NCBI GenBank assembly: GCA_943324565.2
Contig: CALPMC020000017.1
Location: 1-41,056 of the forward strand
Direction: 5' to 3'
Length of the DNA stretch: 41,056 nucleotides
Source of the DNA: Chitinophaga pinensis
GTDB taxonomy: Bacteria > Bacteroidota > Bacteroidia > Flavobacteriales_D > Crocinitomicaceae
Under the pieces are notes generated by a model. The model saw only the letters and a program-made list of their open reading frames with translations. It did not search any database and was not told where the DNA came from. A program made the translations under genes and the position numbers. Positions 26,488 to 34,037 of this stretch are shown here, piece by piece (positions within the stretch are counted from its first letter, which is position 1; each line of letters starts with the position of its first letter).

Positions 26488-27212
26488 AAGATTTAAAGAA
26501 GCTCTTAGATAATCCTGCTCAACTTCAAGTTGAAATAGAAATACTACGCACAAACGCTAATGTTTCTGAAGAAATAAATGGTTTCATTGTGCTTTACGAT
26601 AGTTTTGAAGGGGATTGCGAATCAATCAAGAAATATCTAGTTTCTACTGAAACACAAATTCTTGCGCCTTTGCAAGCAAAATCTACTTCATTTTCGTTTT
26701 TAAAATATGCTGCTGGAATTGCTTTCTTAATTGGACTTGGTGGCTATTTCTATTTTTATTCAACTCCTAAGAATAATCTTACTTCAAAAACTGCTGATAA
26801 AAAAGATCTTTTTGTTGAACCTGGAATACCAATTTATATGGGTGAAACTTCAAAAATAGCTTGGGAAAAATTGATGTTTGCTATTAAAAAAGAAAGTACA
26901 TCAAAAGCAATTTCAGAATGGCGAAAAATTCAAAAAATAGCACCTGAAAATGATACCGTTCTTTATTTTGGTGGTCTTGTTTATTTCAACGCGAATCAAA
27001 TACAAAAAGCTGAAAAATATTTTAAGCAAAACCGTCTAATTCAAAGTACTTACAACGACCGTTCACTTTATTTCATAGCTATGATAGATTGGAAACGAAA
27101 CAAGCGAGAAGACGCAAAGAAAAAGTTCCAACAACTCACTTCTTCAACAGATTTAGAACTTAAAAAAGCCGCTAAGAATCGTATTGAAGAAATTGATAAC
27201 ACTTCAGAATAA
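26478..27212 (+). CDS. Putative membrane anti-sigma factor with extracytoplasmic TPR-like domain
   Basis: 244 residues starting at the ATG that overlaps the sigma-factor stop. Residues 1-73 are soluble and cytoplasmic in the predicted topology, one membrane helix runs at about 74-94 (FLKYAAGIAFLIGLGGYFYFY), and the rest is outside. The C-terminal part (about 125-240) is helical with TPR-like pairs (WEKLMFAIKKESTSKAISEWRKIQ, DTVLYFGGLVYFNANQIQKAEKYFKQN, YFIAMIDWKRNKREDAKKKFQQL). The anti-sigma role is inferred from overlap with the sigma gene and the topology; no classical zinc motif is seen. The C-terminal part may sense an envelope signal. Confidence 0.65.
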   Translation: MEIKDLKKLLDNPAQLQVEIEILRTNANVSEEINGFIVLYDSFEGDCESIKKYLVSTETQILAPLQAKSTSFSFLKYAAGIAFLIGLGGYFYFYSTPKNNLTSKTADKKDLFVEPGIPIYMGETSKIAWEKLMFAIKKESTSKAISEWRKIQKIAPENDTVLYFGGLVYFNANQIQKAEKYFKQNRLIQSTYNDRSLYFIAMIDWKRNKREDAKKKFQQLTSSTDLELKKAAKNRIEEIDNTSE

Positions 27213-27216
27213 AAAA

Positions 27217-27243
27217 GAGTTGACTTAATTTCTAAATCAACTC
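27217..27243. terminator. Terminator between anti-sigma and Fic genes
   Basis: GAGTTGA pairs with TCAACTC, followed after one C-A mismatch by TTA/TAA and a five-base loop. A-runs lie before and T-runs after, so it can act for both the plus-strand sigma unit and the minus-strand Fic gene (stop at 27253). Confidence 0.7.
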
Positions 27244-27252
27244 ATTAGTTTT

Positions 27253-28212
27253 TCAATTTTTCCGTTGGCGTTTTCTATTTACCATATAAGAATTCACTGC
27301 GTTTTTAGATGTGTACCAAACATTTCCTTCTTTATAGGCATCAATCTTACCTTGTCGAGCCAAAAGACTCAGATATTCCTGTCCATAAGGCATGCGCTCT
27401 TCTTCGATTAAGGTAGTGATAGATGAATATTCGTAGGTTGAACCTGGTAGTGCAGCCAAATAAATATTCAAGGTACGTTCAACGGCCTGAATCATTAACA
27501 ATTGAAGTTTCTTATATTGTCCATTGTTTGCTTGGTTCAGTGCTTCATAATACTTTTTTCGATCGGCACGTAGAATTATTGCAGGTGGATAGCCATTTCG
27601 CAATAAAAGCAGGTTCATCGCCAAACGAACGGTCCTTCCATTTCCATCAAAATAAGGATGAATCCAAACAAAGCGATGGTGAAAAAGTGTTGCCAAACTG
27701 ACCATATCCAAGCCATTTGGATTTAACTGAATCCATTCGATAAGTTCGTCAAACAACTCACTTACTTTTGAGGCAGCTGGTGGAGTGAAATTTGCACCAT
27801 TGATTCGGACATTTCCTGTACGGATTCTACCAGCATAATGTTCTTCGATGTTATTTAATACGATTTCGTGCAATTTCAAAATATCAATACCCCGAACTGG
27901 TTCTGAAGCAGCAGCCAATTGATATAAAAAAGAAATCGCTTTGTGGTGATTGAACGTTTCAAAATGCTCCCGAAGGCTTTTCCCTTTTACTGTCACACCT
28001 TCCTCGAGAATCATTTGGGTTTCACGTAACGTAATGGTGTTTCCTTCAATGGCATTGGAATTATAGGTCCACTCTAGTGCAAGATTCGTTTTAATTTTCT
28101 CAACGATAAATGTTGGCAAAGGACGATGTGTATCCAATTCCCTTTTCTTGGATTCCAACCTTGAAAGGTGAACGTTGATTTCATCATCTACAATAAATTG
28201 ATTCTTCCACAT
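27253..28212 (-). CDS. Fic family protein (AMP-transferase type)
   Basis: 319 residues. The catalytic loop HPYFDGNGR starts at His185 and matches HPFxDGNGR, the motif of enzymes that add AMP (or another nucleotide part) to target hydroxyl groups. The N-terminal segment WTYNSNAIEGNTITL has the inhibitory helix S/TxxxEG (Ser52 to Glu56-Gly57), so the enzyme should be self-inhibited, as in class II Fic proteins. The C-terminal ~70 residues (YEYSSITTLIEEERMPYGQEYLSLLARQGKIDAYKEGNVWYTSKNAVNSYM) look like a winged helix-turn-helix. No antitoxin gene is paired. It stands between the sigma unit and the CHAT gene with its own -7 box. Confidence 0.92.
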   Translation of the reverse strand: MWKNQFIVDDEINVHLSRLESKKRELDTHRPLPTFIVEKIKTNLALEWTYNSNAIEGNTITLRETQMILEEGVTVKGKSLREHFETFNHHKAISFLYQLAAASEPVRGIDILKLHEIVLNNIEEHYAGRIRTGNVRINGANFTPPAASKVSELFDELIEWIQLNPNGLDMVSLATLFHHRFVWIHPYFDGNGRTVRLAMNLLLLRNGYPPAIILRADRKKYYEALNQANNGQYKKLQLLMIQAVERTLNIYLAALPGSTYEYSSITTLIEEERMPYGQEYLSLLARQGKIDAYKEGNVWYTSKNAVNSYMVNRKRQRKN

Positions 28213-28228
28213 ACTATCGGGTAAGTCA

Positions 28229-28236
28229 CAAATTTA
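28229..28236 (-). promoter_or_regulatory. -7 box (TAAATTTG) of the Fic gene
   Basis: On the minus strand TAAATTTG is a full match to TAnnTTTG, 16 bases before the ATG. Confidence 0.5.
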
Positions 28237-28298
28237 ATCTTTCCGATGTTAAATTTAAAACATTTTCCAACTTATTTTAGAAATCTAATTAATGAAAT

Positions 28299-30650
28299 TC
28301 AATTCTCTTCCCAATACAAATAAAACCGTAACACAATTGCAATCAAAACTAAAAGCACTAAATACGCTTGCCAGGATTTATCTGATATTGGTTCTGGGGC
28401 TAAACGTAGGTCTTTTACGTTGGAGGTGAGTTCGTAGGTTGACCAATATTGTGGATGAGCCTCAATTCCTGTATGCGTTTTTAAATAATCCAATTTTGCT
28501 AATTGTAATGCATCTTCTACTGTTTCTCCTTTGAAAAGATAGTGATAAAATTTCTCAAAAATATAGGCTGAACTTTGATCTATAGTTTGGTAAGGTGAAG
28601 CAATTACAGCTTTAGCACCTTTAGAAATTAGTTGATTTTGTAAATCACGATCTGGATAAAACATACTTCTTTTGTATGCACCAAAACATAAATTTAAAAT
28701 AAATAAGTCAGTTTTAATTCGCTGGTTTCCTATTAAATCTTTTTTCAATTGATTTGATTGCAAATAGTTGGTATAAGATTGTCTGTCTTTTTCCAATTTC
28801 AAATTTCCGTGACCAATAATATGAGCTATTCCGTTATCATTTAAATTTATAAATCGTAAAGGTTTTATTCTTTTTCTATTGAAATTAGTAAAAATCGATT
28901 GTGAAAAAGGCAATCTATCTTTACTATTAATGTCAGTATAAAATGGAACTATTTTTCCTTTAATTAGTAAATCAGTTGAAGGATATATTGAAAAAAAATC
29001 AATTGGATTATATATTTTAATTACATTAATTTTACTTTTAAAATAGTTTAATTCTTCAAATGAATCACCTAATGTGTCCATAATCATCACATCAAAATTT
29101 TCATGAATATCAATTGCTACATACAGCTTTGAAATTTTACTTTTTTTAAAAATATGGTTAAATGGTGAAGTTGAAAAATTTTGAAATCCTTTTCTTTTAA
29201 ATTCCGTTAAACCTTCAATCTGTAAACTTGTATAATGTGTTAATGGTAGTCTTTTAAAAGTATCTACATAAAGCCCATCTTTTGTTATTAACACATATTT
29301 CGCTTTATTCATTGCTGCAAAAATCTGAACCATTACCGCATCTTTTTCACTAAGTTTCTTTTGAATTTTATAAAGATTAAGAAGTGTTAACATTTTAACT
29401 TTTATCTCCTCTTTTTTTGATAATGACAGCCCATTTTTCTTAACAAGAAAATCTAATGTTTTACTATAATAAATGTAATTATCGAATGCACTGTACCTCA
29501 AATTATAATTCAAATTTAAATTTTCAATCTCTAACTTATTTAACCAAATATAGATAATGGAAAGCATGGATGTAGGAGATTCTCCATATGAATCGAGGTA
29601 ATTTTTATTTTTTGAAATTAAATACCAATACCAATCATCACGTAGGGATTTATAAATTCGGATAACGGAATAGATTCTTGAATCAAATTTATTTTTAGAA
29701 ATAATGCTGTGAGAAAATGTTTGCAAGACATTCAATAATTGGATATTCTCCGAATTTATATCCTCTATTTTATCTTTCTTCAACTTCTTAATAATTGGCC
29801 ACAAAATCGCATCCCCTTCATGCTGTCTATTTGTACAATAAAAAGCCAACGCAATTAAACTTTTGATGCCATTTGATAAGGTATGATCATTTTTGTCTAA
29901 AACCTTTAAAGCCATTCGATATTCATTAATTGCTTGATTTGCTTTACTTATCTGAAATGCGTAATTCGTAAAATCCGATTTGCTGTTACGAACGCTATAA
30001 CCTACAAGATCCATTATCCGATTTCCTTTTGATCGATGTATAATTGCTTCCTCCTGTTTAAAATGCGGGACTTGATTGATTTTATTTAAAGCAGAATCCA
30101 GATAATAGATTATCGGGAACAACGCTTTATTCATATCTTCTTCTGAATTTGAATAATCTCTTTTAGAATCAAAACGATACAAAAACGTTGTTCCATAAAT
30201 TTGATAAATAAAATGAAAAGGTACTTCTGTTCGAAATTGCCAGTTTTCACTAAGTAGTTCTATTGATTTGTCAGAATAATAGACAGCGGAATCAGCTAAA
30301 ATATGATAATGAAAAAATGCTGCTTTCTGCGAATAATAATACGCTTTGTAAATTGCCGAATTTTTCTTTTTTATTTCATAAGCCGATTTTACTGTCCTAT
30401 TAAATTCATAAAAATTTTCTGTCCAAAAATAAATCTTGGATTGTGTAGTTAAAATTTCATAACGCTGATTCTTACTTAAATTTCTACTTAAAAGCTTGTC
30501 GCACTTTAAAAGTGCAGCATTCAAGCTACCTCTATTTATCAAAAAGGTTAGCTCACTTTTCTTAGTAAGAAACAACTTCTCAGAAACAGTGGCATTTGCG
30601 AAATCAGTTGAAAGAATTAAAACCAGAAATAAAAGAAACCAACTTCGCAT
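28299..30650 (-). CDS. CHAT-domain protease, exported and membrane-anchored
   Basis: 783 residues. Signal peptide MRSWFLLFLVLILSTDFANA. Residues ~30-440 are helical and TPR-like (KCDKLLSRNLSKNQRYEILTTQSKIYF, YYYSQKAAFFHYHILADSAVYYSDKS). The CHAT caspase-like domain spans about 460-745, with catalytic His614 in HIIGHGN and Cys655 in LNLCFGAYK, then AKAVIASPYQTIDQSSAYIFEKFYHYLFKGETVEDALQLAK. A C-terminal helix (AYLVLLVLIAIVLRFYLYWEE) would anchor it, placing the protease outside the cytoplasm. Bacteroidota CHAT proteins often lie near sigma/anti-sigma genes (from memory). Here the sigma unit is 1 kb away with the Fic gene between. Confidence 0.85.
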   Translation of the reverse strand: MRSWFLLFLVLILSTDFANATVSEKLFLTKKSELTFLINRGSLNAALLKCDKLLSRNLSKNQRYEILTTQSKIYFWTENFYEFNRTVKSAYEIKKKNSAIYKAYYYSQKAAFFHYHILADSAVYYSDKSIELLSENWQFRTEVPFHFIYQIYGTTFLYRFDSKRDYSNSEEDMNKALFPIIYYLDSALNKINQVPHFKQEEAIIHRSKGNRIMDLVGYSVRNSKSDFTNYAFQISKANQAINEYRMALKVLDKNDHTLSNGIKSLIALAFYCTNRQHEGDAILWPIIKKLKKDKIEDINSENIQLLNVLQTFSHSIISKNKFDSRIYSVIRIYKSLRDDWYWYLISKNKNYLDSYGESPTSMLSIIYIWLNKLEIENLNLNYNLRYSAFDNYIYYSKTLDFLVKKNGLSLSKKEEIKVKMLTLLNLYKIQKKLSEKDAVMVQIFAAMNKAKYVLITKDGLYVDTFKRLPLTHYTSLQIEGLTEFKRKGFQNFSTSPFNHIFKKSKISKLYVAIDIHENFDVMIMDTLGDSFEELNYFKSKINVIKIYNPIDFFSIYPSTDLLIKGKIVPFYTDINSKDRLPFSQSIFTNFNRKRIKPLRFINLNDNGIAHIIGHGNLKLEKDRQSYTNYLQSNQLKKDLIGNQRIKTDLFILNLCFGAYKRSMFYPDRDLQNQLISKGAKAVIASPYQTIDQSSAYIFEKFYHYLFKGETVEDALQLAKLDYLKTHTGIEAHPQYWSTYELTSNVKDLRLAPEPISDKSWQAYLVLLVLIAIVLRFYLYWEEN

Positions 30651-30655
30651 TTTTA

Positions 30656-30663
30656 TAAATATA
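30656..30663 (-). promoter_or_regulatory. -7-like box (TATATTTA) of the CHAT gene, five bases before ATG
   Basis: On the minus strand TATATTTA is followed by TAAAA and then the ATG, the same five-base gap as at uvrA, dxr and cphB. Confidence 0.45.
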
Positions 30664-30940
30664 GTCTTGCAAAAGAAATAAAAACCAGTGAACTATTTTT
30701 GCAGTCGCCTATTAAATCTATAGTGCAAGTTGTTTCAAGTTTGAAATATAAAAATCCCACTAGCTTTAACTATTAAAACTCGACTAAATCTTCCCTTTTC
30801 AAAACCTGAGCATCAAAAATAGTGAAGCAAATGAATTGTAAAAGCTACATATTGAAACAATTTTGATTAGCTATTGAAGAAATTTAGCTATTTTAGAATT
30901 TCTTATTGAATTATTTTAGCTAAATTAATTTAAAAACGAA

Positions 30941-30948
30941 TAAATTTG
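30941..30948 (+). promoter_or_regulatory. -7 box (TAAATTTG) of the AAA/DUF4143 gene
   Basis: TAAATTTG matches TAnnTTTG and lies 16 bases before the ATG at 30965. Confidence 0.5.
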
Positions 30949-30964
30949 TACAAATTGAAGAGAA

Positions 30965-32110
30965 ATGGAAATAATAAAAAGAGCAATCCTAACTGATTTT
31001 CAAACACAGATAAAGCCCGGCAAAGTTTTAATATTACTTGGGGCAAGAAGGGTTGGAAAAACACATTTATTGAAACAAGTAATAGCTAATTTGGACGAAA
31101 GTTTAACCTTAATTTTGAATGGTGAAGATCAAAAAACAATCGATAGAATGGAGATTCGCTCTGTTGAGAATTATAAATTATTACTTGGAAACGCAAAATA
31201 CCTGATCATCGATGAAGCTCAAAATATTCCTGATATAGGGTTAAAACTAAAACTTATTGTTGATGAAATTCCAACAATTCATGTGATTGTTTCGGGTTCT
31301 TCTATGTTCGAATTGAACAATAAATTAGGTGAACCACTGGTTGGACGTTCACATATTGTACAACTTTTTCCATTTGCTCAATTAGAATATCAAAACCAAG
31401 AAAACCTTATTGAAACAGACGCAAGGTTGGAACAGCGTTTGATTTTTGGTTCTTATCCCGAACTATTACATTTAGCTACTATTGATGAAAAAACGGATTA
31501 TATAGAAGGATTGGTTAACAGCTATTTATTAAAGGATATATTAGCTTACGAGGGTATAAAAAAAGCGGATAAAATAATCGATTTATTACGGTTAATTGCT
31601 TTCCAAATTGGAAGTGAAGTAAGTATAGATGAACTTGCATTGAACCTTAAAGGAATAAGTAGAAATACCATTGAGACGTATTTAGATTTACTTTCCAAAG
31701 TATTCATTATCTATCCAGTAAAAGGGTTTAGTCGAAATTTACGAAAAGAAATAAGCAAATCCAATAGATGGTATTTTTACGATAATGGTATTCGCAATGC
31801 ACTCATTCGGAATTATAATCCATTAAATCTACGTAATGACATTGGTCAGTTGTGGGAAAATTACCTAATGGCTGAACGATTGAAAGTAAATAACTACCTT
31901 AAAAGACGTGTTAACACCTATTTCTGGCGAACATATGACCAACAAGAAATAGATTTAATCGAAGAATCAGGTACGAATTTGGCGGCATTTGAATTCAAAT
32001 GGAATAAAAACAAGGTTAAAATACCAACAGCTTGGAAAAACAATTATCACGATGCAACATTTGAAGTAATCAATAATGAAAATTACATCCCTTTTGTTCT
32101 TGGAAAATAG
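30965..32110 (+). CDS. AAA family ATPase with DUF4143 (putative nuclease-fold) domain
   Basis: 381 residues. Walker A GARRVGKT at residues 26-33 and Walker B YLIIDEAQ with Asp83-Glu84; the sensor region is HVIVSGSSMFELNNKLGEPLVGRSHIVQLFPFA, typical of the family. The C-terminal DUF4143 part holds SYLLKDILAYEGIKKADKIIDLLRLIAFQIGSEV and SRNTIETYLDLLSKVFIIYPV, then FYDNGIRNALI, and ends with YFWRTYDQQEIDLIEESGTNLAAFEFKW, a PD-(D/E)XK-like pattern. The role of the family is unknown; many members lie in variable genome regions. It has its own promoter and stands next to the first copy of the composite repeat. Confidence 0.88.
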   Translation: MEIIKRAILTDFQTQIKPGKVLILLGARRVGKTHLLKQVIANLDESLTLILNGEDQKTIDRMEIRSVENYKLLLGNAKYLIIDEAQNIPDIGLKLKLIVDEIPTIHVIVSGSSMFELNNKLGEPLVGRSHIVQLFPFAQLEYQNQENLIETDARLEQRLIFGSYPELLHLATIDEKTDYIEGLVNSYLLKDILAYEGIKKADKIIDLLRLIAFQIGSEVSIDELALNLKGISRNTIETYLDLLSKVFIIYPVKGFSRNLRKEISKSNRWYFYDNGIRNALIRNYNPLNLRNDIGQLWENYLMAERLKVNNYLKRRVNTYFWRTYDQQEIDLIEESGTNLAAFEFKWNKNKVKIPTAWKNNYHDATFEVINNENYIPFVLGK

Positions 32111-32265
32111 GGAATAAATCAATGAAATGCGAGTGACACATTCTTAATTTTTCGAGTAGATTTTTCGAATAAATGCTCCATATTGCTATTGAAGAAAGCA
32201 AAAAACAAGCTGTTATTGCTATAATAAAAAGCAAAAAATTAAAAAGTCCCACGGGATTTGAAAGC

Positions 32266-32491
32266 AAAGTTCCGCAGGTTAGGAAAGTTCCGCAGGATTT
32301 CAAATCCTGCGGAACTTTCCTAAAATCACAATGTTTCCTTGTTCGCTAATTAAATCAACGAATCTCAAACCATTGAAATGGTTATTGAATTTTTGGTGTT
32401 TCTCCTTAGGGTCGGATTTAAATCCGACCCTAAGGAGAAACACCACACCTAAAAAAAATGGGTTTCAACCATTTAAAAATAATCGAAATTG
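32266..32491. repeat. Composite palindromic repeat, copy 1
   Basis: It holds, in order: a half arm AAAGTTCCGCAGG (32266-32278); a perfect 39-base palindrome (32282-32320, 19-bp arms, central C; arm GGAAAGTTCCGCAGGATTT); a spacer with AACCATT/AATGGTT; a perfect 52-base palindrome (32394-32445, 26-bp arms, centre ATTTAAAT); and an end TAATCGAAATTG. A degenerate extra arm (AAAGTCCCACGGGATTTGAAA-like) precedes it at 32243-32263. Copy 2, with the same order, lies at 33684-33912. It resembles a MITE- or REP-type non-coding element; no transposase is near. Confidence 0.85.
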
Positions 32492-32546
32492 ATTAGGGTC
32501 TAGATTCTTGAATAAATCTCAACTTATTTTGAATAAAGATAATCCT

Positions 32547-32554
32547 TAATTTTG
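32547..32554 (+). promoter_or_regulatory. -7 box (TAATTTTG) of the outer membrane protein gene
   Basis: TAATTTTG matches TAnnTTTG and lies 18 bases before the ATG at 32573. It overlaps the earlier in-frame start at 32552, which it therefore excludes. Confidence 0.55.
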
Positions 32555-32572
32555 TGGAATAAAACCAATAAT

Positions 32573-33625
32573 ATGAAATCTTTTAGTGCAATCCTTTTGT
32601 TTATAATGCTTTTCTTTTCTGGATTTGCAAGCTCGCAAGTAAATCAAAATGATACAAATACTTATGTAATCAAAAAAAGCAATGGTGCTGAATATATTGG
32701 TAAAATTATAAGTGATGATGGAAGAGAAGTTTTAATAGCAACGAAGGATTTAGGAAACATCTATATACCGAAAGCTGATATTATTTCAATTAAAGTCGTA
32801 GATATTGAGAAAGAAATGGTGAATAATGAATATCGTGGTAAAGGTGTATTTACAACACGTTATCAATTTTCAACGAATGCATTTCCAATAGAAAAAGATG
32901 AAAACTATGCAATGATTAATTTATATGGACCAGAAGTTCATTTTGCTTTAAATAAGCGAATATCAATTGGATTAATGGCATCGTGGATTGCAAGTCCGCT
33001 AGTTTTGGCCGTAAAATACACCATCCCTACTTCAAATGAAAAGATAAATTTTGGATTTGGAACACTTTTAGGAACAACGGGATATTTGAATCAAGCGAAA
33101 GGATTTGGAGGTCTACATTGGGGCATGGTAACCCTCGGAGACCGTGCTAAAAACGTGACTTTATCACTCGGATATTCTTACTTCAAACCTGGATTATCAA
33201 GATACGACACATTTTATCAACCAGGTACTTATTCGGTTAATCAACAATCCTATTACAGTAATATAATTGAACAAGTGAATTCGCCATTAGTATTAGCTCC
33301 TGTTTTTGGTGTAGCAAGTATTGCTCCCGTTGGGAAAAAAGCGAGTTTTATCCTTGATGCAATGTTTATTTTAGGTAAAACAAGTGGTGAACAAGAACAA
33401 GATATTACCAGTTACAATGATACTCAAGGTCAACCAATTTACTATGTTGTTTCGGAATTAAGAAGTATAACGAGCCCGCGAATAAATTTTGTATTTATGC
33501 CTGGTATGCGTTTCCAAAAATCTGAAACGAAGGCCTTTCAAATTTCGCTTGCCGGGATTATTGGCTATGCGGATGATCTATACTCATTTCCTGTCCCAAT
33601 GTGTAGCTGGTTCTATAAGTTCTAA
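32573..33625 (+). CDS. Exported protein of unknown function, probable outer membrane barrel
   Basis: 350 residues from the ATG at 32573. Signal peptide: MKSFSAILLFIMLFFSGFASSQ. Next comes a small domain (NTYVIKKSNGAEYIGKIISDDGREVLIATKDLGNIYIPKADIISIKVV, about 30-75) like those that open many Bacteroidota exported proteins, with the GxIxSxxxxxVxIxTxxxGxxxIPxxxI pattern. The rest has alternating strands (YAMINLYGPEVHFALNKRISIGLM, KINFGFGTLLG, GGLHWGMVTLGDRAKNVTLSLGYSYF, KASFILDAMFILG) as in a beta barrel, although the last ~25 residues end irregularly. It is flanked on both sides by copies of the composite repeat. Confidence 0.7.
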   Translation: MKSFSAILLFIMLFFSGFASSQVNQNDTNTYVIKKSNGAEYIGKIISDDGREVLIATKDLGNIYIPKADIISIKVVDIEKEMVNNEYRGKGVFTTRYQFSTNAFPIEKDENYAMINLYGPEVHFALNKRISIGLMASWIASPLVLAVKYTIPTSNEKINFGFGTLLGTTGYLNQAKGFGGLHWGMVTLGDRAKNVTLSLGYSYFKPGLSRYDTFYQPGTYSVNQQSYYSNIIEQVNSPLVLAPVFGVASIAPVGKKASFILDAMFILGKTSGEQEQDITSYNDTQGQPIYYVVSELRSITSPRINFVFMPGMRFQKSETKAFQISLAGIIGYADDLYSFPVPMCSWFYKF

Positions 33626-33643
33626 ATACCAATTAACAAGAAC

Positions 33644-33677
33644 AAAAAAATCCCACCAACCAAAGATGATGGGATTT
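33644..33677 (-). terminator. Hairpin T1, near-copy of the terminator at 33979
   Basis: AAATCCCA (33648-33655) pairs with TGGGATTT (33670-33677). On the minus strand it is followed by a T-run, so it would stop leftward transcripts. It is nearly identical to the hairpin at 33979-34013 and lies just before copy 2 of the composite repeat. Confidence 0.6.
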
Positions 33678-33683
33678 GTGAAA

Positions 33684-33912
33684 AAAGTTCCGCAGGATTA
33701 AAGTTCCGCAGGATTTGAAATCCTGCGGAACTTTACTAACCGAAATAATATTTCCTTGTGCGCTAATTAAATGAACGAACCTCAAACCATTGAAATGGTT
33801 ATTGAATTTTTGGTATTTCTCTTTAGGGTCGGATTTAAATCCGACCCTAAGAAGAAAACCACACGTACAAAAAATGGTTTTAACCATTTATCCATTAAAT
33901 AATCGAAATTGA
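33684..33912. repeat. Composite palindromic repeat, copy 2
   Basis: The order is as in copy 1: a half arm AAAGTTCCGCAGGATT (33684-33699), a perfect 37-base palindrome (33699-33735, 18-bp arms, central G), a spacer with AACCATT/AATGGTT, a palindrome with a perfect 28-base core (33823-33850) whose outer arms have drifted, and the end TAATCGAAATTG. Same orientation as copy 1. Confidence 0.85.
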
Positions 33913-33978
33913 AATGGGGGTTTGATTTGGGGGTTTAGGTTTTTGAAATAAACTGAAATTTCTCAAAAAACAATTTTA

Positions 33979-34013
33979 AAAAAAAATCCCACCAACCGAA
34001 GCTGATGGGATTT
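33979..34013 (-). terminator. Terminator (T2) of the delta-60 T9SS gene
   Basis: AAATCCCA (33984-33991) pairs with TGGGATTT (34006-34013) with a run of T after the stem on the minus strand. It is 25 bases downstream of the minus-strand stop at 34038. Confidence 0.75.
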
Positions 34014-34037
34014 AAACTAAACTATAATAAAAATTGT

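Larger units (their letters stand above)
30651..30964. other. Divergent intergenic region with three TTAGCTA repeats
   Basis: No gene is seen between the CHAT gene and the AAA gene. TTAGCTA occurs at 30867-30873, 30884-30890 and 30916-30922; the core TAGCTA is a palindrome, and the third copy extends to TTTAGCTAAA. All three lie 19-81 bases upstream of the AAA gene's -7 box, in a position suited to a regulator. The functional reading is inference. Confidence 0.35.
32111..32572. other. Gene-free region holding the first composite palindromic repeat
   Basis: Besides the repeat (32243-32491, described separately), the region holds a stretch after the AAA gene with no recognised gene, and the promoter of the following outer membrane protein gene. 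I see no terminator typical of the AAA gene, unless the palindromes serve as one. Confidence 0.5.
33626..34037. other. Gene-free region with the second composite repeat between two like hairpins
   Basis: It holds, in order, hairpin T1, composite repeat copy 2, a G-rich stretch at about 33915-33945 (GGGGG, GGGGG), and hairpin T2. No gene was recognised. The following T9SS gene is on the minus strand and ends at 34038. Confidence 0.5.

Noticed and set aside
32070-32303. Minus-strand frame across the AAA gene end and the repeat
   Set aside because: It reads through palindromic repeat DNA, overlaps the AAA gene and has no promoter or family likeness.
33633-33887. Minus-strand frame within repeat copy 2
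   Set aside because: It encodes only the palindromic repeat and hairpin T1; the open frame is a by-product of the repeat.
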